Origin: an uncultured Granulosicoccus sp.
Lineage (GTDB): Bacteria; Pseudomonadota; Gammaproteobacteria; Granulosicoccales; Granulosicoccaceae
Direction: 5' to 3'
Length of the DNA: 47,576 nt
Assembly: GCA_937991945.1 (NCBI GenBank)
Contig: CALKLO010000067.1
Coordinates: forward strand, 1-47,576
The position numbers and the translations under genes are program-made. The notes below the pieces were generated by a model, which did not search any database, was not told the origin of the DNA, and worked only from the letters and a program-made list of their open reading frames with translations. Shown here piece by piece: positions 43,627 through 47,576 of this stretch (within the stretch, counting starts at the first letter, position 1; each line of letters starts with the position of its first letter).

Positions 43627-46600
43627 TAGGCTGCCTGCACGCTCGCTGCGGGTAGTTTAAATTGAACACGAAGCGCAGCTTCATATTCAGATTGGTTTTC
43701 GCGCACATCTGAGTCATCCGAAACACTAAGCGCTTTAGCATGCATTGCTAGGATTTCATCAAGGTGATGCTGAAGATCCAACGCATGCGTGACACTCGAA
43801 GCATGTCGTCTGTGAATATTCAGCGAATCAGCAACAAAGGCTATCGAGCAATCGGGGTTATCCAAGCACGCTAAATATAGCCGCCAATCGCCAACTAACG
43901 AATACTGCATCACTTCACGACCAACCGCCTGAAGCGTATCGTCCAAATGCTGCCTGTCCCAAACAACAGAACTGACATTGAGAATGACATTACGCACCGC
44001 CAAAGCCTGTTTAACAAAATCCTGACCATCCATTAAGAAGGACTTGTTAAACAAATCAGCGTGTACTTGCTGGTAGTAATAATCGTAGCTGTTAGCTAGA
44101 TGCGTATCACGTCCATCAATTTGAGCAGAATCGGTAAAGCTTAAGCAGGTGTTATTTTTAAACGCAGCAACCGATACCGATAAAAACTGCGGCTCAGCCA
44201 AATCATCAGCCTCTGCTATCCAGACGTGAGTGCCACGACACATCGATAGTCCGAGTGACCATTGCTTGAATACGTTTCCGCTATTCGAACTATTCGCCTC
44301 TAAGCGGATATTACGGCCTGCTATCTTTGCACTCTGCTTAATCACCTCCAAGCTGTTATCGGGTGATTTATCATCTAGTACAATGATTTCGAAAACTGGC
44401 ATATCCTGATTAAACACCGTAGCTAATCGCTCTGGCAAATAAGCTTCGTAGTTGTAATTAGGCACAACCACGGATACTTTTTTAAGCTCAGGCTTTAGTA
44501 GCTGTAACAATTCGAAACAGTAGTCGTCCAACTGACAATTATTTTCTACAAAAGAGATTCTGGCATTACGACGCTGCTCAGTGTCGTTATCCAACGCTTT
44601 GCTCAGCGCCGCCTCTAGAACTTTTTGATTGCCTCGTTCGATAGCGAAACCATGCTCCTGCATGACCGCATCGAATCCTGTCGCATCTTTATACAATACA
44701 ACCGGCACACCCACATTCATCGCTTCTAGCACAACCGTTGGATAGGGATCCTCTCGCGATGTTAAAAACAACACATCGGCGGCAGAATAGTAGTCGGACA
44801 TCTCAGTTGTAAATCCGATTAAATGGATGCGATTCGCGAATTCTGTGTGTTGTAAATCTGATTGCACCCACCGCTGCATATCGACAGAGATGGCACCTGC
44901 CCATACGAAATGTACATCGGATCGTGTTTTCATCCACTGCTGAGCAGATTGTAGAAACAGATCAAAGCCTTTGCGTAAATCAGCGTATCCAACATTTAAT
45001 ACAATTTTGTCATTGGCACCGATGCCAAGTTGTGCTCTTATGCGATGACGCGCAGATTCATCATACTCAATAGTCAGGTAGGTGCCTTGAGGTTTAATGT
45101 GATGCTCACCGCTTTGGCGGCGTGCAAATCCTTTAAACCCACGACGAACAATTTCCGACGGGAATACCACATGATCAGCATTTTCATCAATAATCTGAAC
45201 GTTATTCTGTAGCGAGTATTCCTCAATGAGCATAGGCATTTCGTGAATCAAGGACACAACCTGTAAACCCGCTTCTTTAAGCACTGGAACAAGATCGCCC
45301 GTGACGCAGGTATTGCACACTGCCATCTCGAACCCACCGTTTTCTAACAAACGCTGCAATCCATCTGGGCCTATTTCAGATAGCACATAGGAATCAGCTA
45401 CCTCTTTATAGCTTTTGAGCATGACACCACCTTCCTTAATAAGAACGGTGACATTCATACCAAACTGCTTACGATAGAGCGTCGCTAGAGAGAGCAGCAA
45501 CATCTGTGCTCCATGCTTATGTCCATCATGGCCTACGAGTAAAATATTTTTCGCACTGGGCGCACTAGTCACTGACGACATTAAACTCGATGTCGATTGA
45601 TTTATAAGTCCGCTTAAACCATGAACAGCACGTTGAGTCGCATTCAAATAGGCATGTCCATAATGTACATCCGGTTCGAGGTACGCACTCTCCGCCCACT
45701 CGTTCCACGCGTTAACAAAAACAATAGGCTCTTCGTTGAAAGGGTTTTGTCGAGCATGATCAATGACACCATTCAACCAGTACTCATAGCGTTCTGGTGT
45801 AGAACCATGCAGCACCATGCCCCGCCCTTCACGTCGTCCATCGTTATCCCAATGAGGGGATACCGTTTTAATGAGTGGAAAGTCTGCTACTTTTTCGTTC
45901 AAAGATTCGTTAATGACACCTTCATAGCTTCGTACATGGCCAGCAAAATCCGGATCGAACAACGTTAATTCCTGATTCATATCAGGTACGTTGATGGCGA
46001 CTTTGTGAGGAGGAAATTCTACCGCGCCATCAAGTCCATATTCGCGTGGGTCGGTGTTGCCAAATCCTTGTACCATGAGTATCCACGGTGTGACACCTAA
46101 CGCCTCCGTCCACAGGTCACGCCATCGTTGCAACGTCTCTTTTGCATTCGGTAGAAGACCGGGTCGGTACAAAATAAATAGTGGGCGACCTGCCACTGTC
46201 ATATACCGATCATTCGCCATGTAGCGAGATGTATCTGCAATAAACGCAGCTTCGTCAGACTCAAGATAGTCTTGCTGGATCAACACCTCGCTTTCGTGCC
46301 CATCCCATGTGCGAGTCCAATTCTCATTAGCCCACATGATGCAGAAATCTTGCTCTATTTGTTCATCGTTAGCAAATTTATCCAACGGCATATCCATCAA
46401 TCGTTTGCCGTTAAACCAATAGTAATAAAAGCAGAAGGCCTCAATACCAAACTTGGTTGCCATTTCAGATTGTGCACGAATGGTATCGATAGAATTTAAG
46501 TCATAGAAACCTAGATCACGAGGTATTCGTGGTTGATAGTGACCGTCAAATCGTGGAGCACCACGCGAAACATTACGCCACTCCGAAAAGCCATCGCCCC

Positions 46601-47051
46601 ACCAGCTATCGTTCTCAGCAAACGGGTGGAATTGCGGTAAGTAGAAAGCAACTGACTTTACGCGCTGAGTTAATTGGCGAGAATCTATGCCACTCGGCTT
46701 TTCAAAGCCTGGACCAGGATTAGCAAAATGCTTAATCGTGTTCAACACAGTGACAGAGTCAACAGGCGCTACTTGCATACAGGCATCATTGGCTGCCCGT
46801 ACAGCTCGGGTTGCGGACGCAGTTGCGGACGCAGTCGCAGCCTCATTGGCTGATGGTTGCGAAAGGCTTTGTGATCTGACAGGCAAAGAACTCGATCCAA
46901 ACGCGCTTTTAACAAACTGCACGGATCGACGTCGATATCGTGCACCTACCTTGGCCAAATGACGCCCTTGCGGCGTTTCATTTTTCCACGCACGCACTTT
47001 CTTTCGCACTATTTTGAAGGGTCTCAATACAGCTTGACGCATTGATCTCAT
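43626..47051 (-). CDS. Three-domain glycosyltransferase: WbsX-like, GT4 and GT2
   Basis: 1141 residues with three successive carbohydrate-active domains. Residues about 109-455 are a WbsX/glycoside-hydrolase-99-like domain (VAFYLPQFHPFAENDSWWG, FYYYWFNG, WANENWTRTWDG, VNAWNEWAE). About 497-850 is a GT-B glycosyltransferase family 4 domain (VGHDGHKHGAQ, NVGYADLRKGFDLFL, SREDPYPTVVLEAMNVGVPVV). About 859-1141 is a GT-A glycosyltransferase family 2 domain (VVVPNYNYEAYLPERL, VLDDKSPDNS, AEADDLAEP). An Ala/Thr-rich stretch near residues 68-85 comes from GCGGACGCAGT repeats. There is no signal peptide or membrane helix, so it is cytoplasmic. It probably builds several linkages of the surface polymer, followed by the coupled GT61 gene. 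Confidence 0.87.
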   Translation of the reverse strand: MRSMRQAVLRPFKIVRKKVRAWKNETPQGRHLAKVGARYRRRSVQFVKSAFGSSSLPVRSQSLSQPSANEAATASATASATRAVRAANDACMQVAPVDSVTVLNTIKHFANPGPGFEKPSGIDSRQLTQRVKSVAFYLPQFHPFAENDSWWGDGFSEWRNVSRGAPRFDGHYQPRIPRDLGFYDLNSIDTIRAQSEMATKFGIEAFCFYYYWFNGKRLMDMPLDKFANDEQIEQDFCIMWANENWTRTWDGHESEVLIQQDYLESDEAAFIADTSRYMANDRYMTVAGRPLFILYRPGLLPNAKETLQRWRDLWTEALGVTPWILMVQGFGNTDPREYGLDGAVEFPPHKVAINVPDMNQELTLFDPDFAGHVRSYEGVINESLNEKVADFPLIKTVSPHWDNDGRREGRGMVLHGSTPERYEYWLNGVIDHARQNPFNEEPIVFVNAWNEWAESAYLEPDVHYGHAYLNATQRAVHGLSGLINQSTSSLMSSVTSAPSAKNILLVGHDGHKHGAQMLLLSLATLYRKQFGMNVTVLIKEGGVMLKSYKEVADSYVLSEIGPDGLQRLLENGGFEMAVCNTCVTGDLVPVLKEAGLQVVSLIHEMPMLIEEYSLQNNVQIIDENADHVVFPSEIVRRGFKGFARRQSGEHHIKPQGTYLTIEYDESARHRIRAQLGIGANDKIVLNVGYADLRKGFDLFLQSAQQWMKTRSDVHFVWAGAISVDMQRWVQSDLQHTEFANRIHLIGFTTEMSDYYSAADVLFLTSREDPYPTVVLEAMNVGVPVVLYKDATGFDAVMQEHGFAIERGNQKVLEAALSKALDNDTEQRRNARISFVENNCQLDDYCFELLQLLKPELKKVSVVVPNYNYEAYLPERLATVFNQDMPVFEIIVLDDKSPDNSLEVIKQSAKIAGRNIRLEANSSNSGNVFKQWSLGLSMCRGTHVWIAEADDLAEPQFLSVSVAAFKNNTCLSFTDSAQIDGRDTHLANSYDYYYQQVHADLFNKSFLMDGQDFVKQALAVRNVILNVSSVVWDRQHLDDTLQAVGREVMQYSLVGDWRLYLACLDNPDCSIAFVADSLNIHRRHASSVTHALDLQHHLDEILAMHAKALSVSDDSDVRENQSEYEAALRVQFKLPAASVQAA

Positions 47052-47165
47052 GAATCAGGTCACTAGGTGATCACATGTCCGAAAGGTATCGATACATGCT
47101 TGTTTTCGTTATGCAGACTCTTGCAAAAACACGGCCAGTGAACATACTGCTTGAAGCAATAAGCC

Positions 47166-47576
47166 TTATCTTGGCGCAGGTAATGTCTGCAACATTCTTT
47201 CAACGGCACCCAGATCGACACTGAACGACTCATTTTGAGTTCGCCATTGCTCATCAGGGTCCGCGTTTGCTTGCGCAATTCTATGATTGACCAGTCGGGG
47301 GAAATCCGCCTCAGGGTTTTCAATGATCGCGTGATAACGGTGCCCGCAGAGCTCTGACAAGCCATAGTAGTACGGGTAAACATGCCGGCTCATCAGCTCA
47401 ATGACAGGAATTCCAGGTTTGCAAAAAACCATATTGGTCAGTGCGCCTCCGTGAGGCGCCATAAGCGCATCAGCCCGGCTAAGCAATGCTGCCTGCTCAG
47501 ATACGCTCATACCTTCCATGACCACCATGGTGAATCCAGCAGCTTCAATCAGAGGCTTAATCTGATCCTCATTCAT
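47166..47576 (-). CDS. GT61 (DUF563) glycosyltransferase, C-terminal part; 5' end outside the window
   Basis: 136 residues reaching the right edge. They match the C-terminal end of the GT61 domain of the gene at 41509-43626 nearly residue for residue in the core (EAAGFTMVVMEGMSV, QAALLSRADALMAPHGGALTNMVFC, FPRLVNHRIAQ). The Met at the very edge is probably internal, because the first part of the domain is missing. It is the first visible gene of the leftward polysaccharide locus, 114 bases before the three-domain transferase. Confidence 0.8.
   Translation of the reverse strand: MNEDQIKPLIEAAGFTMVVMEGMSVSEQAALLSRADALMAPHGGALTNMVFCKPGIPVIELMSRHVYPYYYGLSELCGHRYHAIIENPEADFPRLVNHRIAQANADPDEQWRTQNESFSVDLGAVERMLQTLPAPR

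Noticed and set aside
46800-46840. Direct repeat GCGGACGCAGT in the three-domain transferase gene
   Set aside because: A short in-frame Ala/Thr-rich repeat within coding sequence; no sign of a mobile element.
1-47576. CRISPR arrays, prophage modules, tRNA or rRNA genes
   Set aside because: No regularly spaced repeats, phage structural genes, cloverleaf patterns or rRNA motifs were recognised by eye; a tRNAscan or Infernal search would be decisive.

Overview
The window reads as chromosome of a gammaproteobacterium, probably a marine one. The support is gene content and order, not a marker gene: a trpG-trpD-trpC block next to a Crp/Vfr-type regulator and a YhfA-like OsmC protein, an rplM-rpsI pair, TmcA, AMP nucleosidase, a class I fumarase, and an RpoE-ChrR stress cassette. 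Base composition looks balanced by eye. I saw no rRNA, tRNA, CRISPR array, prophage or intact insertion sequence. The organism assignment is inference.

Left third (1-20.4 kb): a truncated membrane protein; amn; an M14 carboxypeptidase; a two-domain fasciclin lipoprotein; and tmcA. Next is a group-11-like ECF stress cassette. A sigma factor and its zinc anti-sigma factor ChrR run rightward. An FAD oxidoreductase, a DUF1365 protein and a cyclopropane-fatty-acid synthase run leftward from the same 100-bp divergent promoter region. After that come rmlC-rmlD-rmlB (dTDP-rhamnose), a dimethylglycine/sarcosine dehydrogenase-like enzyme, a Nudix hydrolase overlapping a REP-type transposase relative that lacks key catalytic residues, and dgt.

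Middle (20.4-34.8 kb): a 1297-residue FAD/Fe-S fusion dehydrogenase, rplM-rpsI, a 610-bp gap holding an orphan terminator and a candidate small RNA, yhfA-like and crp (divergent), the trpE-G-D-C operon, fumarase, a cysteine-rich lipoprotein, and a GspE/PilB-like protein without a P-loop.

Right third (34.8-47.6 kb): a leftward surface-polysaccharide locus. It contains two related GT61-type proteins flanking a three-domain glycosyltransferase, UDP-glucuronate decarboxylase, rmlA, a tail-anchored coiled-coil protein, kpsC and kpsS. KpsC/KpsS point to a capsule on a poly-Kdo lipid linker. rmlA here and rmlBDC 25 kb away together supply dTDP-rhamnose, and the decarboxylase supplies UDP-xylose.

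The most notable points are a possible anti-Shine-Dalgarno small RNA upstream of rplM, three proteins that look like pseudo-enzymes (transposase-like, GspE-like, SGNH-like), the uncharacterised coiled-coil membrane protein coupled to kpsC, and perfect hairpins with the stop codon at the start of the loop at the 3' ends of chrR and crp.
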